A stretch of 64,000 nucleotides of DNA from Datura wrightii (GCA_035772735.1 JASDFA010000020.1:110329501-110393500); one strand, 5' to 3'. Positions 38,343-49,705 are shown, numbered from the stretch's first letter. Numbers and translations are program-made. Notes: generated from the letters alone by a model not told the origin.

Positions 38343-38882
38343 TCATCTCAGTAAATCTAGTCTCTCCGTACTTATTATTTTCCTTGTGCGAATCTGAATG
38401 TATAAAATACCTGCTTTTTCTGTGTTTAAGATCTGCTTGCATCTTCTTGTTAGTTGATTGAAAGTGTAGTATTTGTAGATTCCTCTCCGGGTTAGAGCAT
38501 GAGTAGCCAAAGCATCTACCAAATTATTGGCTTCTCTGAATATATGTTTAACCACCATACTGTTTTCATCCATCAACTCTTGCACCTCATCCATCAACTC
38601 AGCAAGTTCCCATGGGATTTCCCATTCCCTTTTGATTATCTTCTTGAGACTGAGCGAGTCAGTTTCAAATATAACATTCTTCCTCCTTGAAGCACAGTAC
38701 TTGATGGCATGCCAAAAAACTTGAGCCTCTGCTTGCATATTTGTTTTGATCCCAATTGATTGAGCCTCTACATAGACTAAGTCACCTCCCACATCTCTGA
38801 TACAAAAACCATATGCACTTTCACTTGGGTTTCCTCTACTTGCACCATCCGAATTACACTTGAACCACTGATTCTGTGGCAT
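38343..38882 (-). pseudogene. LINE RNase H domain (open frame)
   Basis: The 179-codon frame reads Phe-Lys-Cys-Asn-Ser-Asp-Gly-Ala near its start, then Gln-Ala-Glu-Ala, Glu-Thr-Asp-Ser and Arg-Glu-Ala-Asn-x3-Asp-Ala-Leu-Ala. This is the plant LINE-type RNase H fold with all four acidic positions (Asp, Glu, Asp, Asp) present. In a full LINE it removes RNA after target-primed reverse transcription. Here it is only the C-terminal piece of a truncated ORF2, separated from upstream sequence by a stop near 38940. The last 40 or so residues are probably beyond the domain. Confidence 0.82.
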
Positions 38883-38942
38883 CTCCCATTTGATGATCTT
38901 ATAGTGTAACCTAGGCTTGTATTGTTGAAAATAAGCTATTAT

Positions 38943-39970
38943 TCCTTCCCACTATGAAGGAATTGAAATCCATGGATATCTCTGTCTTATGATCTGATAA
39001 ATCAGTTGTTGACATTGCAGTGATATCCTATTGAAGGTTACCTCTTTTCCATGCCTCCGATTGTTTCTCCTTTTCCACAACTCCCACATAATGATAGATG
39101 GAATAACCTTGTAAATAATCTTCATCTTATCCAGATTTGAGTATTCCCACCAATTAAATATGAGTTGTTGCAAGGAAACTCCCACCATGGTGATACCTGC
39201 ACAAAAAGCAAATTGTTCCTATAACTTAGTAGCTATAGGAGCTGTCAGAAATAAGTGTTGCATTGTATCCTATTGGTACACTTCACAACAATGACATCTG
39301 GAAACTATGCTCATTTTCATCCTTTTCAAGTTATCATCAGTAGGGATTCTCCTTTTCCACAATCTCCATATAAAGAAACTTATTTTAAAAGGCAAACCCT
39401 CCACCCATATGTTGGATAACCACAACACTTCCTCCCTCTTCTTCCTCATTAAATTGAAAGATGACTTTACTGAAAAGATACTAGATGGACTTCCCATCCA
39501 CCAAGCTTTATCATTCTCAAATTCAGTTGAGGGGAAATATTATCTATAATATAATTAGTTGTCTCCTCATAAATATTCTCTAACAATTTCACCTTGTCCC
39601 AATGCCCACTATTGATAAAGCTTCTGACTTCAATCTCCTCTTCTCCCCACTCAGTATCTTCTGTATAGCACAAAGCACCTTTTTTGGTCCAATTATCAAG
39701 CCAAAAGTTTGTAGTACTTGCCTTAACTTGCCACCAAATATCTTGATCCATTTCATCTCTTACCTCCAACATTTTCCTCCAAGTCGGAGATCCCCCTATA
39801 GGTTTAGCTAGCAAAGGATACAATTTCTTATAGTATTTATTCCACATGAATGTACCCCATAAGGATCCTATTGATACTCTGAAATTCCACCATAACTTGC
39901 CAAAAAGGGCCTTCGAAACATCATGTAGGGATCTAAAACCCACTCCTCCTTCCTCTTTTAGGTAACACAT
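38943..39970 (-). pseudogene. LINE ORF2 fragment: RT C-terminal and zinc-binding region
   Basis: The frame at 39467-39970 begins Met-Cys-Tyr-Leu-Lys-Glu-Glu-Gly-Gly-Val-Gly-Phe and continues with Leu-Trp-Trp-Asn-Phe-Arg. A second frame at 39270-39497 has Phe-x-Lys-Ser-Ser-Phe, Trp-Arg-Leu-Trp-Lys-Arg-Arg-Ile-Pro-Thr and Cys-His-Cys-Cys, the pattern of the zinc-binding domain that follows RT in plant LINEs. The piece at 38952-39188 (Met-Trp-Glu-Leu-Trp-Lys-Arg-Arg-Asn) links to the RNase H. At least one frameshift and two stops break it. Confidence 0.8.
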
Positions 39971-40229
39971 GTTCTCCCAGGCAATCTAATGCTTCCCTTT
40001 TTGTTCCCCTATTTTGCTCCAAAAAATCCTGGCCATGACTTTGTGAATTTGATCAATGATCCCTTTAGGAGGACTCATAGCTGATAAAAGTTATATTGGC
40101 ATTTATTGCAACACATGATTGATCAAAATAAATCTTCCTCCATATGACAGAAATTTATTGTGCCATAACATTATTCTTCTTGAAGTCTTTCTGGCCAATT
40201 CCTCAAAGTAAACATTCCTCTTTCTACCA

Positions 40230-41950
40230 TTGGATCTTGAGTTAGAGAGAACACTACGTAGGATGGAAAATGTTGAGCAGAGAGAGGCCTGTGTGGCTGA
40301 AGAAGCTCATCAAGTTGTGTTAGCTCAGCAAGCAGCACTTCAGGAAGCCGAGGATGCTCGTGATGAGGTAGTGAATGATGGCTGCCATGGAAGGGGCAAT
40401 AGAGGCCAAACATATGCTCCTCAGCTCTATGATGATGATGATCCAGATGTTGATGTGGATGGGTCAACTGGAGCCATTGTACCTCCACCTTTGCCTACTG
40501 TGGCAAAGTTTGATATCTATACCACTATGATCCAGTTCCTTAATATGAAAGGGGTGTTCAGTGGTCAGACAACTGATGATGCTAACATGCACTTGATGAA
40601 TTATGTCGGGATATGCAAGGTGTACAGGTTACCCGGTATAAGCCAGGATGTTATAAGGTTGAGACTCTTCCCATTCTCTCTCTTTGGAGAGGACACATTA
40701 TGATTACTAGAGTTTCCCAATGACTCCATTACCAACTGGAGGGAGCTTAAACAAGCCTTTCTAGAAAGGTTCTTCCCACCCTCAAGGATGTTGCAGCTAA
40801 AAGACGAGATCTATAATTTCCGACAATTGAAGACTGAGGCACTGCATAAGACTTGGTTGAGATTAATAAGTAGCTTACTAATTGCCGGAACCATAAAATT
40901 CCCGATGATAGTTTGTTAGAAATTTTTTACAGGTCTTTGAAAAACAACACTAAGGCTGTAGTAGATACAGTGGCAGGAGGAGCATTGATGAGTCAATCGT
41001 GGGAATAAGTAAAATGTTATTCTTGACCAAGTGACCAAGACGAACAGAGCCTGGCACACTAGGGAAGTAGATACAGTTGTGGGTACGTATGCTATTGGTA
41101 AGACTGTGGAACAACACAAAAAGGAGGAGGAGCGTGATCAGGAGCTAGCTCACATGAGGACATCCTTGGACCTGCTTACAAAGAACATTATGAGCTCTGT
41201 AGCTCAAAAGGTGAATGCAGTTAGAGCTCAAGGTCAGGAGCAGGGGTTTGAGAACACAAATTTCAAGGAGGAGGCAAACTTCTTGGATAACCAAGTGGCG
41301 GGTTTTCGGACCAATGCCCAAGGATCCGGATAGGACACTTGGTGCCAAGGCTCTGGAAATCAAGGTCGTACCCAATATACAAACAACTACAATAGGAATG
41401 GATATAGGGATATGAGAAGAGGTTATGAGCAGGAAGGTGAATGGAGAAAGAATGATGGCTACCACAACGACCGCGATGGCGTTTATGTTCCTCCCAAGGC
41501 CCATGAGGGTGATGCTGGACCCTCAAAGTTAGAGAGTATGATGGATGAGCTCTTAAAAAGGGCCAAATCAACTTATGAGAACTTGAAGGATATTAGGGGT
41601 TACATATCCAGCATGGGCCAAAAATTCGAATCCCATGCCACAGCAATAAAGCAAGTTGAGCAGCAGTTTGATTAGATGTTTGCATCCCTAAACCAGAGGC
41701 AAAAGGGGACACTTTCTAGAAAAACCATCCAAAATCCAAAGAATGACGGTAATTGTATGGAGGTGATGACTAGGAGTGGAAAAAGTACTATTAACCCTCC
41801 CCTGCCAGTTGTAGTTGAAATGGAAAGACAGAAGGAGATCGAGCTTAATGAGGTTGATGAGGTTGTAGACCCGGAGCTTGCAGGTGAGGCTGAGTTGACT
41901 GAGACTCTAATTGGTGCAAAGGGTCTAGAGTTGACAAAAGGAAGGAACAA
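40230..41950 (+). pseudogene. E5 Athila gag pseudogene
   Basis: The open stretch 40230-40703 has no ATG at its left edge, where the LINE begins, so the original start is displaced or lost. The Athila capsid signature is clear: Ile-Gln-Phe, Phe-Ser-Gly, His-Leu-Met-Asn-Tyr, then Ile-Arg-Leu-Arg-Leu-Phe-Pro-Phe-Ser-Leu at about 40655-40685, followed after a stop by Phe-Leu-Glu-Arg-Phe-Phe-Pro-Pro-Ser-Arg (about 40757). The frames at 41031-41333 and 41412-41675 continue the Gln/Lys-rich C-terminal part. There are several stops and at least two frameshifts. Confidence 0.82.
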
Positions 41951-42070
41951 GGGGCCACAATGGTGTATAGGGATATTCCTCGACCACCGCCACCATTCCT
42001 ACAGAGGATGAAGAAGAAGGCGTAAGATGATAAGTTTCAGAAACTTCTTTCTATGCTAAAATAGTTATCT

Positions 42071-42680
42071 GTGAACATACCATTGATCGAGGCATTGGAG
42101 CAGATACCCAGATATGCCAAATTTATGAAGGACCTTGTGACTAGGAAGAGGTTCGTGAGCTATAAGCTGGTTGGTAATTTGCATCATTGCAATGCCATTG
42201 CCTCACCAGGTCCTTGCCCAGAAGAAGGAGGCTCCAGGTGCCTTCACCATTCCTTGTATGATTGGTGACTTTGAGTTTGCGAAGGAACTATGTGATTTAG
42301 GAGCTAGCATCAACTTAATGCCATTAGCTATATTCAAGCAGTTGGGCTTGGGAGCCCCCATACCAATGACAATGTGACTATTAATGGTTGACCGCAAAGT
42401 TAAAAAGCCAATGGGGATCCTAGTTGATGTGCTAGTTAAGATGGATTGATTCATCTTCCCAGCAGACATTGTGATCTTAGATAGCGAGGTTGACTTTGAG
42501 GTTCCCATTATTTTAGGGAGACCATTCATGCCACTGGGAGAGCTCTACTAGATGTTAAGGCTAGCCAACTAAAGTTTAGGTTGAATAAGGAGGAGGTAAC
42601 CTTTAATGTCTACCAATCAATAAAGAAACCCAATGAGTTTAGGGTTGTATCAGTAATCGAGGATGATTATGAGTGTCTTG
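42071..42680 (+). pseudogene. E5 Athila aspartic protease pseudogene
   Basis: Ile-Pro-Leu-Ile-Glu-Ala-Leu-Glu-Gln-Ile-Pro with Tyr-Ala-Lys-Phe-Met-Lys-Asp-Leu (42071 onward) is the typical run-in to the Athila protease. The active-site stretch Cys-Asp-Leu-Gly-Ala-Ser-Ile-Asn-Leu-Met-Pro lies at about 42288-42320, and the second half Val-Pro-Ile-Ile-Leu-Gly-Arg-Pro-Phe at about 42500-42525. One frameshift (near 42240) and stops (near 42376 and 42448) break it. In intact Athila elements RT would follow; here it does not. Confidence 0.8.
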
Positions 42681-42689
42681 ATGAATTTT

Positions 42690-44246
42690 GAGTAGTCAAG
42701 GGACTTTCGCCATGCCGCAACATTAAGGCGCTTCTTGAGAGGCAACCGATGAGGTGGTTTGGTGAATTCTGAGTAACCGAACCACCTACATCATGTTGCG
42801 ATGTTAAATCAAGTGCTTCTTGGGAGTCAACCCAAGTATCTTAACTTATGTGTGTTTAGTGTGCAGGTGAAAAAAAATTGGTGGGTGAAAAATTACAGAA
42901 CGGACCTATACTACGAGCCTCAATACGATTTGTAAGAGGATTGTATGACTCGTAGTAACGTCCGTAGTAAAAATAAGAAACATGTGTTCATGTTACGGTT
43001 GGTCATTACAAATTGTACCTACATTATACAAGTCGTAGTATCCATTGTAATGCTGAACCATGGCAAGTGTGGAAGTGCAGAAATTAATGACTTACGAGAC
43101 ATAGTACGGCAGGCATCCTCATGGTATGATTCATACCATGTACTTGTAGGTCCCCAAGTAAGTTCCTACAAGTCGTCTGCTATGCGTCTAAGGACGAGTC
43201 ATAGGTCAACCTATGACTCGTGACAGGCTAAAGCAATGAAATTGACTCGACTGGACCACGAATTTTAAAATATCTGCCCTAACCTATTCAAATCAAAATC
43301 TTTCGAACTTCAACTCCTACGAAAACTTAACTCTAACCCGCGATTATTTCTCACGACCCTCACACCCGTAACTAAAGCTCAAATCTGTACAAGTGAATCT
43401 GTACAAGCTTTTTGAATTCATACACCAAAATTGAAGAATGCTTAAAGTTGAGAAAGAACTTGAAAAATCAAGTGAATATGTTTATTTTAAAAAAATCTTG
43501 CTTTGTTTAAATTGGAAGAACACTGTGACTCCTTAAAACCCATGAAAATGGGGAAGAGAAAAGTGATCAGCGGCTTGTTGTGCTAATGTATTGGATGGGT
43601 GGAAATTCAAAATGCTCAAGCATTAAAAACTTGATTACAATAAATGAGTTACAGGGTGTGAAGCGTGTTGGGAGTTAGCTGGGTAGGTCAAAATTGACTA
43701 TGTTTGCATATCTAAGCTGGGGAATTCTGAGTACCTAGTTCAAAATAATTGTTTGCCTGAATAATTGATACTGCCCAGGTGAGGATAGGCTTCACAAGCT
43801 TTCTCACAACTCGTGGTTCCAAACTACGACTCATAGGAGGGCTCATTGGGATTGTTCAAAGACCATTTTAACTTAAAGAAATGATATGGATCCTTGTACA
43901 ACCTTTGGTACCTTACTACGAGTCGTACCTGGTGATCGTACCAAGATTTTGAAAGGGTCAAAGTTCAAAAGAAATAGTATAACCCTTTGTACGACTCGTA
44001 GAATCTAATCATGATCCGAAACTTGAGTAGTACAAAATACAAAACATCAAATTTCTAGGTAAAACCTTATACAACTCCTAGTACGAACTGTCCCAACCTG
44101 GTATGAGTCGTACCAGAATCACTAAATGTTACAAGTCTCAGTACGAATCGTACCACCAAGGTAGGACCCGTATTGTAGACTAGTGGAATATTTCAAAGGA
44201 CATTTTTCATAGAGCATAAATACTAACCCTTTTCTCCACAGGTACA
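42690..44246. other. E5 interval with no pol; rich in TACGA(C/G)TCGTA-like motifs
   Basis: Where RT, RNase H and integrase belong I find only AT-rich sequence with no polymerase or integrase motif in any frame. From about 42900 to 44180 near-palindromic 11-mers such as CTACGAGTCGT, TACGACTCGTA and TATGAGTCGTA recur, as in the E5 LTRs. The right end (TTTCTCCACAG at about 44230-44240) looks like a splice acceptor just before the next ORF. Confidence 0.6.
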
Positions 44247-46460
44247 ATGACGGTAAAAAGGAAATCAATCAAGAAGGTCCAAGACAAGAGGGACAAGGCT
44301 GAAATTACTGCTTAGAGAGCATTGAGAGATAAGCCCTCCGACTCCAACCAAGTAGTCAACACCACTAGTGCTTCGAGGGAAGAATACCAAGTGGATACAA
44401 CTGTCACTAACGAGCAATGGACCACCAGGGCATAGGCCAAGGTTCAGGCCGAAGCGACATCTGTTGCTCCCTAGTTTGAGGAGGGAGCAGGTGATCAAAC
44501 TCAACAGTCTGATAGTGGCTCAAATGCTGAGGAGGGGTCTGAGGAGGCCCAGATGGTAATGATGAGGCCGTCTCTAAGGAAGAATCTATTGAGGAAGAAG
44601 CTGAGGGGACTCCGCCTTGAGAGAGTCAGACTATGAGATGGCATGTACACAGTGCTCAAGAGATCTACGAATAGGGTCCTGTTCTCACCTCCAAGCAGCA
44701 TCCCAGGCGGAGTATTTAGGAGGAACTGTAGATCCTCACTAGTGCCCTTAATGAGGTTGAGGAAATAAAGCGAATATTCAGCTTCTATAGATTCGAGTGG
44801 ATGGATAAAACTCCCCAAAAGTGCAGTGCCGAGATAGTCCGAGAGTTCTATGCCAACTATTTGGAAACAATGGAGCAGAAAGCAAAAGTTGTGCAAAAAT
44901 TGAAAGAGCAGTCTAAGCTAGACAGTGTCATGGTTCGGGGATGCATGGTTGACATCTCCGAGTTGACTATTGTTCGGATGTTATATGGGCCACGTTCAGA
45001 GCTCCGGAGGCCACAACTGAGTTTGATTACCAAGTAGAAGCTCTGAAAAATGTAAAAGTAGCTGGGTCTCAAGCAAAGACAAAGCTAAGTAAAATGGCTA
45101 GCTGTGTTCATAGCAAAGGATAAGGAGGAGGTAGAGTGGGTGAACAGTGGTCGACAGGTCACAAAAGCCTCACTGAACTTTATAGCGAAGGCTTGCTGAA
45201 CATTGGTTCGCCATAGGTTGGCACCAATAGTCAATGAAAACACCCTCAGTGCAGATAGAATAGCTTTAATGGCATGTATCATATCGAGATATGCCATCAA
45301 TATTCCGAGGGTAATAGCAGAGGAGATCTTAGATCGGGCTATAGGGTTGAATGCTACCATCCCATTACTGAGTCTCATATATAGATTGTGCCTGGAGGTA
45401 GGTTTTAGGGTGATCCAGGATTTAGATCGTTAGATCGGAGGCCACAGGACTACAAACATAGGACTTATATGTGATGAGATGAACCCGGTGATGCGGGTTA
45501 GACTACCTACTGCAGTCCCAATACCACAGTCATTCGGGGGTGAGCATATTGACGCCCCCGTTTCAGTGGAGCATGGAGATATGTCAGCTATAGAGATGGC
45601 CACACAGATGTAGCTTCTAGTACTTCTTTCGCATCTCCGATGGGCATACCCATCCATACCCCAGCTAGTTACATATTGGTCCCATAGGAGTTCCTCTAGA
45701 AAATGGCCAAAAGGCTAACAGTGATTGAAAAGAAGGTAAACTCGATGATGGAAAATGTCAAGCCTTAGGTGAAGGCTGAGATTGATCTGGCAATGAGTTT
45801 ATTGCACGACCAGTTAGATAGATTTGAGCGCTGCCTCAATGAGCGCCTGGTGGAGCAACCGGACATAAGCAACCTTAGAGAGGAGTTGGGAGCTTTGCGG
45901 AGATAGGTAGCTGAGTTGTCGTCTAGATAGCCAGCAATATTATCATCCCCCATCATTACAGATTTAGATGCTGAGCAAAATGAGGAGCTAGATTGGAGGA
46001 ATATTGTGTTTCGAAAGTGGTCGATGGAGGAAAAGAGAAAAAAGAGGGGCTTGAAAGTGGTGAAAAACAAGTCCTCAAAGAAGAAGAGGAACAAAAAGGA
46101 GTGAAGAGAGCACAAGCGAGCAAGAGTGGATAGTATACAAACTCATGATGAGCATATATTAGAGTTGCATGAGAGAGTCAGAGGAGCTAGGAGCTCCACC
46201 ACTGCCCTTGAAGAGCTTGCGGGTGGCAAAGATCCTTCGGTTAAGCCACATTCAACCCGAGATAATACTGAGGTCGCTGAGGCAACTGCTACTGTTGAGG
46301 GGGTAACCATTTCCCAAAGTAATGTCCCATTGAGTGTGTTGGCCACCGGTAGGGATATGCTTGGAGTGGAGGGAAGTGTGCTTGCACACCCGCCTCTGCA
46401 GGATGACAGGAGCATTAAAGCGCCACAGGTATGTCCCTTTCCTTATTCTTACAGTTGATG
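44247..46460 (+). pseudogene. E5 envelope-position ORF (Athila-type, plant transposon protein family)
   Basis: Starts at ATG 44247 with a Lys/Arg-rich N terminus, then an acidic Glu-rich part. The core is recognisable: Val-Arg-Glu-Phe-Tyr-Ala-Asn-Tyr and Val-Met-Val-Arg-Gly (44801-45037), then Leu-Ala-Pro-Ile, Asp-Arg-Ile-Ala-Leu-Met-Ala-Cys-Ile-Ile and Pro-Leu-Leu-Ser-Leu-Ile-Tyr-Arg-Leu-Cys (45203-45433). I recognise this as the 'putative plant transposon protein' domain found in the envelope position of Athila elements; its function is unknown. A Lys-rich, helix-prone tail (about 45700-46110) and a Ser/Thr-rich end (46126-46458) follow. Many stops. CAG-GTATGT at 46426 resembles a splice donor. 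Confidence 0.65.
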
Positions 46461-47948
46461 CTTCAGGGACAAATCATGCTTTTAAAAGGGGTGTACTTGT
46501 ATTTTTTGGATTTTGACTTTTGTCTAAGGGTTTTTGTTGTTGTGTTTCTTTTCCCTCGGATATACTATCTAGTAGAACCGACATGTTTAGGATTTTGTTT
46601 TATGTTTTGTTTAGCTAGAAGTAGTAAGGAGTACTTAATAGCCAATAACTGCACATGTTTTAAAATATTGAAAGAATGATCCTATCTGAAAGTTTTTGGT
46701 TGTTTAGCTGTGTATGTTGACTGTAATGCATGATTTTTGTGGATCTTTTTATGGAAATTAGTATGTTAGCATGTGTAATTATAGCTTAGCTGTGCATGAA
46801 CTGGATAGGCAGAATCAATGCAAACCCATACCGTGAGTGAGGGAGGATTTGTACTCAGTTCAATACTGTGTTGAGGATCTAGAACTTGCCCGGTTGGTCT
46901 TTACATAGGTTATAGGATAGTTGATTAGGTAAGGATCATATGCATTCTCTATTTCAGCCACTTTAGGTTAAATGACCCAACCAAATATAAATGAATCCCT
47001 TGATCCCTACTTTGAGCCTAAAATGGACCATTTTTCTTTGATTACCCATTCACCTTTCCCATTGTTTATAATGAACCTGTTTGAACCTAGTCCCTTCTTG
47101 GACATTGTGAACCTCAACTCAGGCAAAATGCCTATGTTGAGGATGGCTACAGTAGGGGTGTGTAGACTGTGAGGAGGTGGAAAATAAAGAAAAAAGACTA
47201 AAGAAAAAGTGGGGTGTGGTGTAAAAAGAAAAATGAATAAAAGAAGATTTGAAATGAAAAAGAGAAAAGAAATGAAAAAAGATGAGAAAAATACACCACA
47301 CTCACATATTGCAGTTCAAGCTGAGAAAAAGGGAGGAAAAGCGGAAAAAGTGAAAAAAGGGGTATAAAGTGAAAGTGAAGCCAAGTATGTAGTGTCGAGG
47401 AGGGTTTAGTCACTACATTCCATATTTACCATACCCAACCCAAAGCGTACATTACAAGCTGAGAAAAGTCCTATACCGATCCTAGCCTAACTATCCGAAA
47501 AACTGAAGTAGAGAAAATAAGGGAAAGCCTATGGTATCCAATGTGTAATATTTGGAACTCGTTGTGAGAGTGAGAGTCTTACTTTCTTAGTCCCAAGTTT
47601 CATATTTATATATATCTGTGAGTTTTGGAAACTTCATTTGTTGTGAGGGTATTTGATTTGTATTATATTTTGCAAATTGTCTGTGTGAGAAGCACTAGTG
47701 ATAGCTTAATTCTCTACTAATAGTTGGATGTCATATCTTGATCCATGTATATCATGAGTTATAGTTTCATGAGTGCATAGCTGACTTGGTTTGAATGAAA
47801 AAATGGGTAAAAAGTTGATTGTGGTTTCTGTACATAGTTTGGTTATGTTGGTTGTAGGTCTTCTAGTTTACTTTCTAATTAAGCATCGTTTTATAGTTTT
47901 TCTTTTTTTATGCCTGAGGACATGCAAACAGACTTAAGTTGAGGGTGT
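46461..47948 (+). other. E5 3' untranslated region
   Basis: No coding signal. 47180-47370 is a long purine-rich tract (A/G runs with few T/C). The plus-strand primer is probably the purine-rich stretch just before 47949. Confidence 0.6.
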
Positions 47949-49584
47949 TGATGTGTTGTGGGTTTACATCACTTTCGACGTTTAAGACTGAGGAAATAAG
48001 CATGGACTTAGGTATGTCTATACGGATATGATGCACTTTTACTTTGTTTTTAGGGAAATTAGGTGTTGGAGTTGAAATGTGCAAAAGTAGTGAAAAAATG
48101 CAGAAAAAAGGCTAGTATGGACCTCAGTACGACTCGTACCATCCTGGTATGAGCCGTACTGAGAATAGTGAAAAAGTCTAGCAGATGAGATGAACTAAAG
48201 AGCCAAAGTATGACTGTTGGTACCAGTCGTACCATCCTGGTACAAGCCATACCAAGACAGTCGTGATAAAGTTCAGAGAAAATTGCATTAAGTTATTCTC
48301 CTGGTAAGAACAACCACAAATCGTGATATCTACCTATGGCCCCATACCAAGGAGTCGTGGTAAACTTTAGAAGAATTGAAGAATGGAAGATCTCAAGGTA
48401 CAACAAGAAGTCACGAGTAGAAGGAAGAAGGTACGAGTTGTACCAATCCACTCGGGAAAAGATTCAGAGGATGCCACAAGTCTCAGGTTCAAACCACGAC
48501 AAGACAGTATGAATCATAGGTTTATGGTATGAATAGTACCACCTTCCAAAACTTAGGCAAAATCAGAAGAGCAAACCAATGTACGAGTGAAGGTACAACC
48601 CGTACAATCATGGTACGGGTCGTAAGTGAAGTCGCTGGCAGTTTAGTAGTTTCCTATTAATTTTGAAAAAAATTCTAATTATTTGTATAAATACTTTTCT
48701 AGGTTATTTTTGTTTAGAAATGAACAGAATTTGATTTTTGAGAGGAGTATTCAACTTTTGGGATTATTGGGAACAAGTTTTGGGAGATTTCTTACTTTGA
48801 TTCTTCCACTATTCTTGAATTTTTCTTCATTAATTCATACAATTAACAAGTGGGTGTTCTTACAATTATCTTTGTAAGTTCTAAATTATGTGTTTGTTTA
48901 TGGATACTTATAATTCTCTTACAATCATGAGAGGCTAAAACCTCCACAACTAGGGTTGTGGGAACCATGGTGAATTAACATATTAGGGTTTGAACAAAAG
49001 TGATTCTAAAACCAATGCTAATGCTTATACTGTGTTCTCTTCATCTTTAATGTCTCTTAACGGAGCGCAACATTAGGAATTGCCCGAATTTGTTACTTGC
49101 TTGAATCTAGAGAGTAGTGTTTAGGAAAAGAGAATTACAACAAAGCCTTGATCTTTATGGGTCATTGTATGACTTGAGCTGCGGTCGCAGGATAGTTAAT
49201 TTGGAACAGATTGATAACGGTTGAAGTGAAATCACTCATGAGACTTGATCCAGTAATTGAGTATAGTTATCAAATAGGGATGAACCAGTCATTTGAATAA
49301 CCCTAGTTATCAGTTCTACAAGAAAGCATTGGGAAATATCACGAGTGTATAACCCAAAGTAGTTATGTATCCATGGGGACACTTCCCCAGTTATTTGCAT
49401 TAACTTGATAAACAACAATCAAATCTCAACATTGTTACGTATTTACTTTATAAAACCCCCTTTTAGGGAATAACAGACTTAAAAGCTTAAACACTGGGAA
49501 TAAAGGATCAACCCCAACCAGTTGGGTTCATTATTGTCAACGTCTATGTCATACTTTTACAGGAGCGTGATTTGAGCATTATCT
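47949..49584 (+). repeat. E5 3' LTR
   Basis: A 1636 bp LTR starting TGATGTGTTGTGGG and ending ATTATCT (CA changed to CT). It matches 35976-37597 with scattered substitutions and a deletion near 49500. Followed by GTGAC, the right target copy. Confidence 0.88.
48686..48693 (+). promoter_or_regulatory. E5 3' LTR TATA box
   Basis: TATAAATA, identical to the 5' LTR copy. Confidence 0.7.
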
Positions 49585-49705
49585 GTGACTTGCTGGGTAT
49601 AGGATTTGTTGGTACTAGAGGGGCTTGCTGATGCCCATCTCCATTTCCATTGTCGTGGTCATTTCCATTGCCATTCCTTCTTCCATTCACTCGGCATGGA
49701 GGCAT
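49585..49705 (-). pseudogene. E4 gag N terminus (right of E5)
   Basis: The ATG on the minus strand at 49705 opens Met-Pro-Pro-Cys-Arg-Val-Asn-Gly, the same start as E2 gag, followed by an Asn/Gly/Asp-His stretch. It runs into E5 at 49584 and resumes at 35975. The first 5 bases (49585-49589, GTGAC) are the right target copy of E5. Confidence 0.85.

Larger units (their letters stand above)
37759..40228 (-). mobile_element. 5'-truncated LINE (L1-type) in the E5 leader
   Basis: Read right to left: the end of the RT region (Gly-Arg-Phe-Ile-Leu-Ile-Asn-His-Val-Leu-Gln at about 40120-40150, Phe-Trp-Ser-Lys at about 40010), a Gly-Gly-Val-Gly-Phe-Arg-Ser-Leu stretch, a zinc-binding RT-associated domain, then RNase H. 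A T-run at 37759-37765 is a short poly(A) on the minus strand. Endonuclease and most of RT are missing, as expected for 5' truncation on insertion. The exact 5' junction is within a few bases of 40228, and I cannot define a clean target duplication. Confidence 0.8.
35976..49584 (+). mobile_element. E5: Athila-type Ty3/gypsy element lacking RT, RH and INT
   Basis: LTRs at 35976-37597 and 47949-49584. The primer site TGGCGCAGTTGTCGGGGA is the tRNA-Asp type used by Athila elements. Gag (about 40230-41950) and an aspartic protease (about 42071-42680) match Athila signatures, and an envelope-position ORF lies at about 44247-46460. Between protease and the 3' ORF (42690-44246) there is no RT, RNase H or integrase. 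A LINE fragment sits in the leader. Inserted in E4 gag with a near-matching 5-bp duplication. Non-autonomous and decayed. Confidence 0.85.

Noticed and set aside
40230..40703. Host coiled-coil gene
   Set aside because: The Ile-Arg-Leu-Arg-Leu-Phe-Pro-Phe-Ser-Leu signature and the position after a tRNA-Asp primer site identify it as Athila gag.
44247..46460. A true viral envelope glycoprotein
   Set aside because: I see no signal peptide or membrane anchor; the core matches a plant transposon protein domain of unknown function.
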